From positions 124,001 through 188,000 of the forward strand of contig MNCI01009556.1 in the NCBI GenBank assembly GCA_015680685.1: a stretch of DNA of 64,000 bases, written 5' to 3'. Made by a program: the position numbers and the translations under genes. This stretch comes from Gnetum montanum. Lineage: Eukaryota; Streptophyta; Gnetopsida; Gnetales; Gnetaceae. Positions 23,034 through 33,795 of this stretch are shown here, piece after piece; positions within the stretch are counted from its first letter, which is position 1; the number at the start of each line of letters is the position of its first letter. The notes under the pieces were generated by a model, which ran no database searches, was not told the DNA's origin, and saw only the letters and a program-made list of their open reading frames with translations.

Positions 23034-23368
23034 ATAGTTTTTTGTGCGCTAATTCGAACTTAGGAAATCATTCACATCATTGGAATGAATCCTTAGGGTT
23101 GATTGAGAAAATAATAAACGAAAATACATTGCACACTGAACAAACAAGTATGTCTCCTTCTTCGTACAAAAGCGCCTCACTGCATAGGCCTAAAATAGGA
23201 AAAAATTGGTAGCATAATACACATGACATTGATTTGTCAGTTCCTCAACAAGTTCAAGTGGTATATATTCATCCCAATGAGTATATACTAGACTTCACCT
23301 TTATCATCCATCAAGATAAACAACTACATTGGTGAGACTTAGAAGGTAACATAGTGTTACCTCCCAAT
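23034..23368 (+). other. R10 leader
   Basis: Leader between the primer site and gag. Frames are broken. It runs into the duplicated inverted block that starts at 23,369. Confidence 0.4.
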
Positions 23369-23942
23369 CGTTCAGTCCCAAACATGCTTCTTCATGCCCT
23401 GACATGAATTGGCATGGCACACTTATATGCAAAATATGTTGTGCAAAATCATGAATAGAGAGCATACCATCCCATAGAGGCACAACGTCAAAGGGTTTTG
23501 CAATAGGAGAGACATCATAAGTCTTTGAAGGGTAAGTGGTCGTAGGATGTCCCACATGTCTTAAGAGAAAATGAGGGTGGTGAACCTGCCTCAAGTAGTC
23601 ACCCACACAATGATGTTCCTCCCTTTGACTTTGGCCAAGGGGATGTGTATTAGAACCTTCATTCCANTCCCCTTGGCCAAAGTCAAAGGGAGGAACATCA
23701 TTGTGTGGGTGACTACTTGAGGCAGGTTCACCACCCTCATTTTCTCTTAAGACATGTGGGACATCCTACGACCACTTACCCTTCAAAGACTTATGATGTC
23801 TCTCCTATTGCAAAACCCTTTGACGTTGTGCCTCTATGGGATGGTATGCTCTCTATTCATGATTTTGCACAACATATTCTGCATATAAGTGTGCCATGCC
23901 AATTCATGTGAGGGCATGAAGAAGCATGTTTGGGACTGAACG
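23369..23942. repeat. Near-perfect inverted duplication, 275-bp arms, N-bounded
   Basis: The arm 23,369-23,643 recurs as its reverse complement at 23,668-23,942. I see only about two mismatches. A single n lies at 23,667 and another at 23,943, exactly at the edges of the second arm. Both arms therefore encode the same reading ('GDYLRQVHHPHFLLRHV' ... 'VPCQFM') on opposite strands. All other repeats in this window are far more diverged, so this is probably an assembly artefact rather than a biological palindrome. In element sense the second arm is the likely gag N-terminal part. Confidence 0.75.
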
Positions 23943-23943
23943 N

Positions 23944-24925
23944 GTGTCTAGATGTAGTTATAAATAAAAATACCATGGGGATAAATGTGGGAAAAGTGGA
24001 AGTCATAGATGAAATAGCTAGGAAAGGGGGACAAGGGCACTCTAGAGAGTTGCGACATAGAACAAGGGAGAGTAGGGAACAATGTAGGCATCATAGATGC
24101 CATGGATGAGAAAATCACGATGAACCCCTACTTACTACTTGAAGTATGTTGGGAAGAACTGAGGCTGTTAATTCCAACAAGGCACCAGAAATATAGTTGG
24201 ATCAGGAGATTACATATGAACAATATCCCACGATTTGAAGGGGAATACAACGTTGATTCTCAAAATCACTTATAAGCATTCCATGATATGTGTGCCCTAC
24301 AAAATATAGAGAATGAATGGAAAAAACTTAACTTGTTTCCATGGACACTAGTTAAAGAAGTGAAAATCTAGTACTAGTCTTTAGAACCGAAATCCATTCA
24401 TAGGTGGAGTACTATGTTAGAACTATTTAATGACAAGTACCAAATGTACTCCCAAGTGTCTAACTTGTAAAAGAAAATCCAAGGCTAGAAACAAGGAGGG
24501 CATGAACCCTTGGATGCTACAATGGGCCAATATTATGCACTGTTACATCATTTTCCTAGTCATGGATATTTGGAAAGGGATCAATTGCACCATCTCGTGG
24601 ATGGCCTTAGGCATGAAACAAGAAGAACCCTTGGGACTTATGCCCAAGAAAGACTATCCAAGATTAGGTCCCATCAAATTCAAAGACTATTGGAGCAAGT
24701 TTCTAAGGAAGAAGATGAGCTATGGAAGAGAGAAAGTGTGGAAGAGTATAACCAAGATCCTTCCCTCCAAAAGAGGGAAGTATGATTTTTTGAGGATGAA
24801 GAAGAGTCATGACTCAAAGAGATGGTGAATAGAAAAACTTTGCCTATCCAAAAGTTGAAATTAGAAGTATCAGCAAAGGTAGACCAAATGTGGGATTCCC
24901 TAGACAATAGATTTCAATCTATTCN
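23944..24925 (+). pseudogene. R10 gag remnant
   Basis: Capsid gene of the element. Reading across frameshifts: 'HMNNIPRFEGEYNVDSQNHL', then 'EWKKLNLFPWTLVKE', then 'LEPKSIHRWSTMLELFNDKY', then 'ATMGQYYALLHHFPSHGYLE', then 'QLHHLVDGLRHETRRTL', then an acidic tail. This is the Athila-type gag core, with 'F.GE...D...HL..F', 'LFP.TL', 'SI..W..M...F..KY' and a 'FPSHG' segment, in the right order. The best open frame is 24,510-24,785. The gene runs into the N gap at 24,926. R9 has the same core at about 58,900-58,500 on the minus strand. Confidence 0.8.
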
Positions 24926-25324
24926 NNNNNNNNNNNNNNNNNNNNNNNNNNNNNNNNNNNNNNNNNNNNNNNNNNNNGATGCTCTTCCCATTATGATTAG
25001 GAAGTCCCCCTTAGCATTGTTTACCTAATTTACTAGGAAGTCAACTAGGTACGACCACCCACAAATAGTGCTAACAATGTCTTCCACTAATCCCAATGAG
25101 ACAGTGATAGACTGGTCATCCAACACTAGATAGATGTTTCTCTTTTTCAATGGAGGAAAGATCCAGGCCTTGTACATTTTTTGAGAAATCTATTCAATCA
25201 AGTTGTACTATTTTATGAATAGATTGAAATCTATTGTCTAGGGAATCCCACATTTGGTCTACCTTTGCTGATACTTCTAATTTCAACTTTTGGATAGGCA
25301 AAGTTTTTCTATTCACCATCTCTT
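24926..25324 (-). pseudogene. R10 protease segment in an inverted, N-bounded block
   Basis: A run of about 52 N (to 24,977) and a single n at 25,324 bound a block that lies in reverse orientation. Its end (25,214-25,323) is the reverse complement of 24,815-24,925. The reverse strand then continues gag into protease: 'LSSV', 'DQSITVSLGLVEDIVSTICG', 'YLVDFLVN' and 'GDFLIIMGRAS'. This matches the order in R9 ('PLKLAEEIMTTICG' ... 'FPIIMRRA'). Protease would cleave the polyprotein. The catalytic D-T/S-G triad is not visible. Mis-orientation at assembly is the simplest explanation. Confidence 0.7.
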
Positions 25325-26555
25325 NGGTTTGACTTGCACTTACATCGATAGCATAGATGCATTAGAGTAAGTTCGCCACCAACTTCCAAGTCTTAAGCTT
25401 GAAAATGTTAACTAGGGGAAGTTAAAAATCCTTATGAAATTTAAGTAAGAGCCCCTCAAGCTAAAACCATTTACCACCGATATAGAATACACGTTTCTTG
25501 AAAATGAAAAACTAGTAATTATCAATGCTAAGCTTGCTCCTCAATAAAAGGAAGAACTACTAAAGGTAATAAATAAATGGTCAGAAGCCTTTGCTTGGGC
25601 ATATCCTGAATTAACTAGAATAGATCCTAGGATATGCCAATATAGACTTTACACTGACAACTCCATGAAGTATCGAAGACAACCACAGAGGTGTTTGAAC
25701 CCAAATTTGAAGCAAGTAGTCAAAGAAGAAATTGAACAGCTTCTCAAGATTAGGTTCATATACCCTATTGCTAATAGTGAATGGGTTATCCCCTTAGTTA
25801 TTGTTCCTAAAAAGAGAGGAAAATGGAGAGTGTGAATAGATTTTAGGCTACTAAATATGGAAACATTCAAAGATCATTTTTCATTGCCATTTTTTGACCA
25901 AGTCTTAGACACCATTGTAGGGAATCACTACTATAGTTTTATAGATGGATATAGTAGATATAATCAAATACAAATAGCCCCAGAAGACCAAGCCAATACT
26001 ACATTCACCAGGCATTGGGGAATGTTTACATACAAATAGATGTTTTTTGGCTTGTGCGATGACCCTACAACATTTCAATGACTAGTTCTAAGTATCTTCC
26101 AACAATAGATACGAAATGGTATAGAAGTCTTTATGAACGATTTTTCCATCTATGGAGCGAACTTTGATCAAGCCATGGACTAGTTAAAGCAAGTGTTAAA
26201 AAGATGTGTATAAACTAATTTAAGGCTCAACTAGCAGCAAATCCATTTGATGGTCGAAGAGGGTGTAGTACTAGGGCACAAATTCTCACACATAGGGATA
26301 GAGGTAGACCTTGAGAATATCAAATTTATCCAAGGAATTACCCATCAATAGAAAACTATCAAAGATACTCAGTCATTCCTTGGACATACTAGCTACTATA
26401 GGAGATTTATTGAGAACTTTTCAAAGGTTGCGAAAGCATTGGTGAAATTAATGAAAAAAGATGTACCTTTCAAGTGGACCAAGTAATGCAAATTATCTTT
26501 TCAAACTCTGAAATAAAATCTAGTAGAAACACCCATTCTACAAGCTCCTCACTGA
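25325..26555 (+). pseudogene. R10 reverse transcriptase remnant
   Basis: RT domain read across stops. Linker 'EPLKLKP' and 'LENEKL', then 'WSEAFAWAYPELTRIDP', 'KQVVKEEIEQLLKIRFIYPI', 'WVIPLVIVPKKRGKWRV', 'FRLLN', 'YYSFIDGYSRYNQIQIAPED' and 'TTFTRHWGMFTYK'. The catalytic box reads 'FMNDFSIYG' where the Athila-type box is FMDDF, so the first Asp is Asn. Then 'VEEGVVLGHKFSHIGIEVDL', 'SFLGHTSYYRRFIENFSKVA', 'KDVPFKWTK'. At least ten stops interrupt the frame and the enzyme cannot be active. Confidence 0.9.
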
Positions 26556-26935
26556 TTCAAACCATTTCATATTATGACTGACACATCCAACTATGCCTTA
26601 GGAGTTGTACTTACATGTTTAGATAACCAAAAGTTTCCTTATTACATCCACTATGCAAGTAGAAGTATCGTTGGTGCACAGCTTAACTACACTACCACAG
26701 AGAAATAATTAATGGTTGTAGTGTTTGCACTAGAAAAGTTTAGACACTATGTATTGGAATATAAAGTATATATACATATAGATCATAGTGCAATAAGGTT
26801 CCTCATGAATAAGTCAATGGTAAGCTCTCATATCATATGATGGCTTATAATCTTACAAGAGTTTGATCTTACGATGATCGATCATAAAGGCACTGAGAAC
26901 ATAGTTACTGATCATTTATCTTGGTTGTGATGGGA
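26556..26935 (+). pseudogene. R10 RNase H remnant
   Basis: RNase H would remove the RNA strand during copying. Visible order: 'PFHIMTDTSNYALGVVL', 'FPYYIHYASRSIVGAQLNYT', 'TTEK' and stop, 'LMVVVFALEKFRHYVLEYKV', 'HIDHSAIRFLMNKSMV', 'LQEFDLTMIDHKGTENIVTD', 'HLSW'. The catalytic-type D (TDTS), E (TTEK) and D (IDHS) positions are kept, but at least three stops break the frame. The corresponding R9 segment is 55,516-55,704. Confidence 0.9.
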
Positions 26936-28320
26936 TAATAAAGAGGCTGAGTATCCAATTTCTGATTATTTTCCTGATGAATTCCTCTTTGGTGGTGTAG
27001 TGAATAATCAATTACCCATGGTGACAAATTGGTATAGTAGCATTCTTACCTATCTCCTCATCCAACAAATACCACAAGAGTTAAGCCTTACGAAGAAATA
27101 ATAGTTTCTTCACTGAGCTATGTAATTTATGGAAATCAATAGGAAACTTTACAAAGTATGTCCCGATGGATTTCTTTAATGGTGTGTTCTTGATATAGAT
27201 CAACTACAAGTTCTCCAAGATGCACATGAGGGTCCTTGTCGGGGTCATTATGTTGGGAGATGAACAACCATCAAGATCTTGCTTGCAGGATATTATTGGG
27301 CTACATTGTTTCAGGATGCCCATCAATTCATCCAATCTTGTTTAGTGCTATCAACATTTTGGGGGAATAACTACTAGAATGGAGTGTCCACAATAATGGA
27401 TCCAACCATTACAACCATTCAACATTTGGGGAATTGATTTTATGGGGCCAATTACACCAATGTCCAATGAAAAATCCTATATCATTGTTGTTGTTGATTA
27501 CCTAACTAAATGGGTAGAAGTAGCTATTGTTAAGGATTTTACATCATCTACAGCTACACGATTTGTTTAGCAATACATCATAAACAAGTTTGGTGTGCCT
27601 TGTGCACTTATTTTGAACAATGGTACCCACTTCACAGGTGCAAATTTTCTAAAATAAATGCAACACGTAGGGGTTGAGCATAAATTTACTACACCATACC
27701 ACCCCCAAGAGAATGGTCAAGAAAAAGTTACCAATAGGGAGATTACAAAGATATTGATAAGAACTATTAGCAAGCTTAGGTGAGATTGGAGCACTAAACT
27801 GAATGTTGCTCTTTGGGCATACTGCTCCACATGGAAACTCCCTATAGGTTAATCTTCCTATGAGTTAGTGTATGATAAATTACAAATGCTTTGCATTCAA
27901 ACTAAGCTCCATACACTATCCATGGCATGTGACCTCAAACTTGACCTTGATCTAGCACAGAAACAATAGTTAGCAACCCTTAACTTACTAGATGAAAATC
28001 GACTAGCTACTCGGTCATCTAACGAGTTGCGCAAGGTATTCAATAAACAATGTCATGATCTATGGATTAGAAAAGTTAAATATCAACTAGGAGATAAGGT
28101 TCTCTACTAGAATCCCAAACATGTGCCACAATGTACTAAATTTCAAACACTGTGGGAAGGACCTTATATTATTTATGCAACTTTTCCTTCAAGGGCCATG
28201 ATAATATACAAACCTGAGAGCCTAGAAAAGAAACTGTTGGTCAACGTACAAAAAACCAAATCTTTTCATAAGCTTAGGATAGCAAGTACACATGCTACCT
28301 CTGTTGATGGACAACCTTAA
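26936..28320 (+). pseudogene. R10 integrase remnant
   Basis: Integrase would insert the DNA copy. N-terminal part: 'HEGPCRGHYVGR' and 'TIKILLAGYYWATLFQDAHQ'. Core: 'WGIDFMGPITPM' (first catalytic Asp kept), 'SYIIVVVDYLTKWVEVAIVK', 'CALILNNGTHFTGANFLK' (second catalytic Asp is Asn), 'YHPQENGQEKVTNRE' (the usual GQVE glutamate position reads Lys). C-terminal part: 'WEGPYIIYATFPSRAM' and the open frame 28,123-28,320 ending 'HATSVDGQP'. Two of the three catalytic residues are altered, and stops are frequent. Confidence 0.9.
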
Positions 28321-29691
28321 TCATTATTTCTAATCTCATCCTTCCAACTCAATCATGGGGGAGATGGCCATCTATGCTAACTATTTTATGCCCTTATTTC
28401 TTTTTGAATTTTTATTTTACACATTTTTCCAACTTTTCTTATTTTTGTTTTACACCATCGTTCATGTTTTTAATATTTCTTTGTTTTATTGATTTACTTT
28501 TAGTCATCACCCAATAAGTACTCATGATGGTAGATTGCATTATATCATATTGATTGATAATTTTTGGTTTTTACCTTTGAATTATGATGCTAATATTAAG
28601 GTATGGTTCTTTTGGTAAAACAGGCAATGAGTCCATGCTATACACTCATCCATACAACTCTATGGTCTCCTTTGGCTTAGAGCTGTATAGTCCCTTTTTT
28701 CTAAGTAAATTTATTAATGAATTAGTGGATGAGTACTTTTTAAACCAAGAAAAGACTCAAAGGATGAAAACGGTGTGACTTTAAGGGGATTTGATGCATT
28801 TGTGTTGGCCATTCTCTTGGGTTCTTAGATGCTTGTTTCTTAGGTTTTTTTCCATTTTGACATTGTTTTCATGAATAAAAATAAGTCTTTGCATAGTGTG
28901 GTTCTCATGCAAAAAGCAAAATAAAAAAAAAAAAAAAAAGGAGAAAAGTGAGAAGTCAAAGCACACCCCTTAGACATAATAAAGAAAAATGGGCTACAAG
29001 AACTGGTTATGAAACTGGAGAGATAGGTTCCCCATGCTTGAAGGTTCCCTCTAACTAAGGCCCTTTCTCACGTCCTGCTTCTCCATCTTGCTCTCCTTGG
29101 GATAGTGGTCACTCTTTGTGAAGGCATTCTTGTTGCTTCAAGAGGATGGATTGGCTAGGTGTATTGATGCGAGGTCACTAAATGTGGTTGGTTTGAGTTT
29201 GGATTTGTGATGAAGCTCTACTCAGTCATCTTAACCATGAAATACACAAGGGGCTTTACAAAACCTTGTTCTTTGGATTTCATTCCATTCTCTCCTCTCC
29301 ATCTTTCTTTGCATTTTCCACCTCATTGCTAGTTGTATCATTAGTCCATTTTGGGTTGATTCATTATTTTTATTTGGTGAATTCTTGTGGGTAAGTTTTT
29401 AACTCTTACTTCCAAATGACATTCCTAGAGCCTAGGGACTCTTTGGTTTGTGGGTTTGTTAAGGTATATAAGGCATGAGCCTACTTTTGGAAGGACCCAC
29501 TGGCATTCCTTTTTGATGCAATTGTTAAGTTCTTTTCCTTAAACATTTCCTAAAATCAATCATCTCTTGTTTCATCCCCATCCATGACATCCATTTTATT
29601 GGTGATTCTGTTGTTATTTTTTTCCATCTTTCTTGTTCCTCATATTTTTCCATCTTATAGCTACCAAATATTTGTTGTTATTCATGAGGGC
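28321..29691 (+). other. R10 3' untranslated region, left part
   Basis: Non-coding and collinear with the 3' regions of R1 (1,670-2,950) and R9 (54,010-52,700, inverted). Landmarks are 'caatcatgggggagatggcc' near 28,350, an A18 run near 28,922, 'ctctaactaag' near 29,050, 'gcgaggtcac' near 29,169 and 'gagcctacttttggaagga' near 29,478. R11 inserted after 29,691. Confidence 0.65.
29687..29691. repeat. R11 candidate target-site duplication, left
   Basis: AGGGC next to the R11 LTR; the right flank (47,594-47,598) is GGGGC, 4 of 5 identical with one A/G difference. It depends on the LTR starting at 29,692. Confidence 0.5.
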
Positions 29692-31429
29692 TGTACTAAC
29701 CTAAATCATCGGTGTAAGGTTGGAAGGGAAAGAAAACACCGAAAGATCATTGCACAGACACAGCTAACCCTAACATCACATGAGGGTAAGCTAGAAAAGA
29801 AAATGAAGACAGAGTGCCTTGGATGATCTACATGCAAATCAACCAAGGACTTCCTCGAGTGTAAACTACGGCTTGTGCTAGGGTTATCATGACTGATGTT
29901 TGAAATGTAAATAGTGACGTGAAAAATGCAAATAGATCGTACATAGAAAAATATTGCAAATGAAACATAAACTAAATGTAAAATAGAGTAAACAATATAA
30001 TGGCTGGCAAAATGAACTGTATTGTATTGCTTAGAAAGGATGTGCACCGATTAAAGCATAGTTGCATGTGTGGATGGTAGGTCAAGCACCAAGCCCTAGG
30101 GTGATGTGTTTCAGAAGTGCTTGGATACAAGGAGTCAAGTGTGCTCGAGCATCCAAGGATTGCTGTTCTATGTTTCTTAAGCCATCAAACATCAAAATTC
30201 CCCCCCCAGTTATGTGAATTGACAGGGTATTTATAGGATCTGGCTAGGTTCGGACATGGAATTCATGGACAGAATCAATGACTGAGAGATGAGAGGAAAA
30301 CAGATCATGTGACACATGTCCGATGGATAGTTATGTGTGATTTGGACATGTGTAGGCAAGCTACGTTTCTGATCAACTGTGTTGTATCTTATAGCATGTG
30401 TTAGCTTGCCCGAGCTAGCTTATGCTCAGGGAAGCACATATAATTTAGTGCGTAAGAGCTTGGCCAGCCACAAGTGATGAACATTTACAATGAAAAAGAT
30501 AATGTACAATGAGAGAATTTGACTTTGGCTTGCTTGAATCTTCTCGATCTCTAGATTGAGTACTACAGGATGTCGATCTAAGTGGCTTTATGGCTATTTG
30601 AGGCATCTTTGGTTCATCGGAGCTTCCAATGTAAGTTGATTTTGTGTTGGCATGTCCTCAACATGAGTTTGATGTGCTTTCGACTGAGCGTGATCAGTAC
30701 TCATGCTGCAGTCATGCTGCCAGCGTGACCTCAACGTGAGTGAGCCAAAAATGACATATTTTACATCAAATTTTGAACTTTGAAACTTGTTTCTTAAGGA
30801 AAACAATTGCCCAACTATGGTTGACCTTGGGAGTGATCTGGAAGTCAAAATTGAGCTTGATATGTTTTGTTTTGAACCACTTATGGTAGCTCACGCTGGG
30901 CTCATGCTGCTAGTGTGAGTGCAATATGACCACAACATGAGCTGAAAAAACTTGTAATTTTGGTCCCAAAATCTAGAATTATAGAGGCTAGGACTTGAAG
31001 TTGTCAATAATAAACCCTAAGGATGACTTGCACCTTGGAAATTAGATCATTTTGACTTAGTTTTGAGGCTTTGAAATTTTCTCATGCTATACTCACACTG
31101 CTAGCCTGACCTCACCATGAGTGATAGTCTGAGTATGAAAATATGAATAATTTTTCTCAAAATTTTGATTTCCTAATGATGAAACTTGGAGTGGATATCA
31201 GTGGCCCTTGAGGATGATTTGCATCCTTAGATTTGGACCATTTTGCCTTGATTTTGAAGCTGCTGGAGTTGCTCACACTGAGGGCAAGCTTGCTTAATAG
31301 TGTTAGTTAGCTAGCTTGAGCAAGCTAAGCATGAGTTCCATGCCTTAGTAAAATTTTTCCTTCTAAAAGCTTGAAAGGTCTTCATTCATTCTCATTTCAA
31401 AGTGTTAGGCCAAAATTAGTGGTGTTTCA
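29692..31429 (-). mobile_element. R11 3' LTR
   Basis: 1,738 bp and a direct repeat of 45,864-47,593. Plus-strand landmarks: 'tgtaaggttggaaggg', 'acagagtgccttggatgatc', 'gaactgtattgtattgctta', 'gatgtgtttcagaagtgctt', 'aagaaatttgac'-like words, 'cagcgtgacct', 'gtgatctggaag', and the end 'ggtgtttca'. In minus sense it starts TGAAACACC. It contains several CTCACGC/GCGTGAG words. Open frames such as 29,706-30,047 are chance frames in LTR DNA. Confidence 0.85.
30228..30237 (-). promoter_or_regulatory. R11 3' LTR TATA box
   Basis: Minus-strand CCTATAAATA. In the 5' LTR the same place (46,402-46,411) reads CCTAAAAATA, so the upstream promoter copy has lost its TATA core. Confidence 0.5.
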
Positions 31430-31442
31430 TTGGTCCCTCTTT
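31430..31442 (-). promoter_or_regulatory. R11 polypurine tract
   Basis: The minus strand reads AAAGAGGGACCAA immediately before the LTR start TGAAACACC. Confidence 0.6.
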
Positions 31443-32630
31443 GTTGACATCTGGAGGAATCCACTTGAGAGGCATCGACAAAGAAGTGCAAAACACCATG
31501 AAGAACTAATTAATGAGTATTATCCATTTTCCTTTGGCTAGATGTCATTACACTATTTTCAAAAGTACATGGGATTGAGGGAATGTAGTTGAAGATGCAA
31601 GAGGATTGGTTCTAACTGGGGGAAATCAAGAGTTCATCAAGGGTTATAATTGCTATTGGAATTTTGGGAGATGAATGCTCTCATGTGAACAAGCTATATT
31701 TTTGGTCCTTGTCAATAGGTAGTGTTTAGGAGACTCAGAACCAAGACATAGGTGGTGCATTCTTTGGAGAAATGGGACTCTTGTAGAGTGTTTATGGTAG
31801 CTCATTGTAAACAGCCAAAGCCATGTGATGATGTGTAACATGATCATTTGATAGATAACTATAACTATTTTTCTAAGACAATTTCCTTCCCACCTACAGC
31901 TTGATTGGGAAGAGCCAATGGTCTTTGGTCTATGATGTTAATGGGGCCACGAAGACCTTTTCCATGCACTTTTCTCTTTCATATTTTTGTACTTTTTCTT
32001 TTCTTTTATTTTTTCTTTTCCTTTTGATTTACTTTGGGCCTTTTTGAAAGAGATTGCTTTTAGTATTGTGCTCATGCTCATTTGCCTGCATTTGTATCGT
32101 GTAACATGTACTGTGTTTTGCGTTGCAATTTCTTGGAGAGTTACAGTATGCAACAATGTATCAAGAGCTTTGGGGTGAGTAGAATCTATTTAGGGGGTGT
32201 AATTAAATAGGATAAGGGGAGCATGATTGGAATACGGAATGTATCAGGAGTTGGAAATGTACTTATGAATGGATTGACTAACCCAATTGTAGGCGTTAGG
32301 AAGAATGTGATACCTTGTTGTCATGATGAAGTGCACCTATGCACGAATGCCTCAGGCTTTTCATCCTGCAAACACAACTCCAAGAAGACAAAGAATCAAA
32401 AAATGAATTAATTAACTAAGCACTTCAAACTTGAAAACAGCCAAGGAGATAGAGCCACTGTGTGCAATTTCAAAGGAAATATAATCATGGATAGCATCAG
32501 CTTCATCAGGGTTTGTGAGAAAAATTATGCAGTAGGTTTTTTGTGTAGTAGGTACAGCCAATTGTAGCAACATATCTTTTCAAGTTTTTCCTGGTCGTTG
32601 ATGATGTCACCAGTTTATACTCTTAGCGAA
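31443..32630 (-). other. R11 3' untranslated region
   Basis: About 1.2 kb between the integrase tail and array and the polypurine tract. Open frames at 31,653-32,411 on both strands are short, overlap each other and show no family motif. I see no gene in it. Confidence 0.45.
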
Positions 32631-32634
32631 CTAT

Positions 32635-32960
32635 TGTGGGTTAGTTTCACGTCATAACCCTTTGGATAGTGCTAGTTTAGCATCGTAGTGGATGATGCAT
32701 TGCTAGTTTATAGTCATAGTAGCCTATGAAGAGGAAAACTAGTCTACAATATTAGTGGACTCTGGGTGCTATTTTTATGTCATGGTAGAAAAATGTGGCA
32801 TTTTAGTGTCATACCAGATAGAGCTTTCTGATGTCAGTTTATTGTCATGACTCCAAGACACTCGGTGGTGCCAATATTATGTCATAGCCCCAGGACCGTT
32901 CTATGGTATCAATTTTAGGTCATGATTCTAGGACCATTACGTACCTCAAGTTCATTAGAC
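32635..32960. repeat. Imperfect array of TAGTTTA..GTCAT units, array 1
   Basis: About nine diverged units of 30-45 bp, each carrying a word like 'tagtttatagtcatag' or 'gttttagtgtcat' (near 32,641, 32,683, 32,703, 32,740, 32,771, 32,800, 32,837, 32,872 and 32,908). The same word recurs at 41,340-41,600 on the far side of the element's RT. Confidence 0.55.
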
Positions 32961-33290
32961 ATAGTACCGTTTTAGGTACAAGTGGTTTGTAGGATTAGCA
33001 AACTCATTCCCATCCATGTGAGGAAGTTTGAATGCTCCATTATTGTATGCCTTGGTAACCAGCTAAGGCCCTTCCCAATTGGCTGAGAATTTATCTAGAT
33101 GTTCATGAATGGCCTTAAGGACTAAGTATCCTTCCTTGATCGGGTGCTTGTGCAGATCATCTTTGTGTCGTTGTCGTTGTTGTTTTTGGTACCACTTGAT
33201 TTGATCAAGCATTCACACACGTTCCTCCTCCACCGACTCAAGGTCAGCAATGCGCAGTTCATTGCTTTAGGTTTCATCAAGAAGGCCTGA
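32961..33290 (-). pseudogene. R11 integrase C-terminal tail
   Basis: From about 33,275 downward the minus strand reads 'NELRIADLESVEEERV', stop, 'MLDQIKWYQKQQRQRHKDDL', 'HKHPIKEGYLVLKAIHEHLD', 'KFSANWEGP', stop, 'LVTKAYNNGAFKLPHMDGNE', 'FANPTNHLYLK'. This is the typical end of Tat-type gypsy integrase (WEGPY.V..AY..GAF.L..MDG). Only two stops interrupt it. The zinc-binding and catalytic core parts that should come before it are absent: RNase H-like sequence starts only a few tens of bases upstream. Confidence 0.85.
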
Positions 33291-33795
33291 GAGAGCTATC
33301 CAGAACAAGGTAACCTGTAACTCCAAAGGTAAAATTCTCATCTAGGAATTCAGGGTTAATTGTTTCTTGATTATGCATTGGCAATACTATTAATTATGTG
33401 ACTATTTCTTGAAATTTTGTTTAAGATTAAGAGACATAGTGTAAGTCGAACTCTGTGATCATTGCTTTCCACCTAGATATCTTACTTGACTTGTAGATGT
33501 TGTTAGTGATGGCGTAGAGTACATTATTTTTGCAAATGATGTAAACATGATTATGGAAGAGATAATTCCTCCATTTCTTCAAGGAGAAAACGAGGGCAAG
33601 GAATGAATTTTATATGTCGTTGTATCATTGTTCATAGGAAATTAAAGCATGGATTAGGTAATATACAAGGATCTCGACTCCATCTTTACATTTTTGACAA
33701 AGCATCGATGCAATGGAAGAGTTGAAAGTTGCAAGATAGATGTAGGAGGGTTTATCGCCTTGAGGGGGATAAACTGTCGGTAGTTGAGCCAGTTC
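33291..33795 (-). pseudogene. R11 RNase H remnant
   Basis: Minus-strand reading: 'KPSYIYLATFNSSIASMLCQ', 'VYYLIHALISYEQ', 'FLALVFSLKKWRNYLFHNHV', 'ICKNNVLYAITNNIY', 'ISRWKAMITEFDLHYVS', 'INPEFLDENF'. The pattern 'LAL.F..K..R.Y......I...N...Y...N.....RI.RW...L.EFD..Y' is that of Tat-lineage RNase H. The normal catalytic Asp and Glu residues are not evident. The frame contains stops. It is fused at its end to the integrase tail by a deletion. Confidence 0.65.

Noticed and set aside
23304-23911. Two identical proteins on opposite strands (100 and 68 codons)
   Set aside because: They arise from the inverted duplicate block bounded by n; not two genes. At most one copy is part of the R10 gag region.
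29706-30047. 113-codon minus-strand open frame and its relative at 46,037-46,222
   Set aside because: Both are in the R11 LTRs, in the same place of each copy. The frame is shared because the LTRs are copies, and the second copy is broken.
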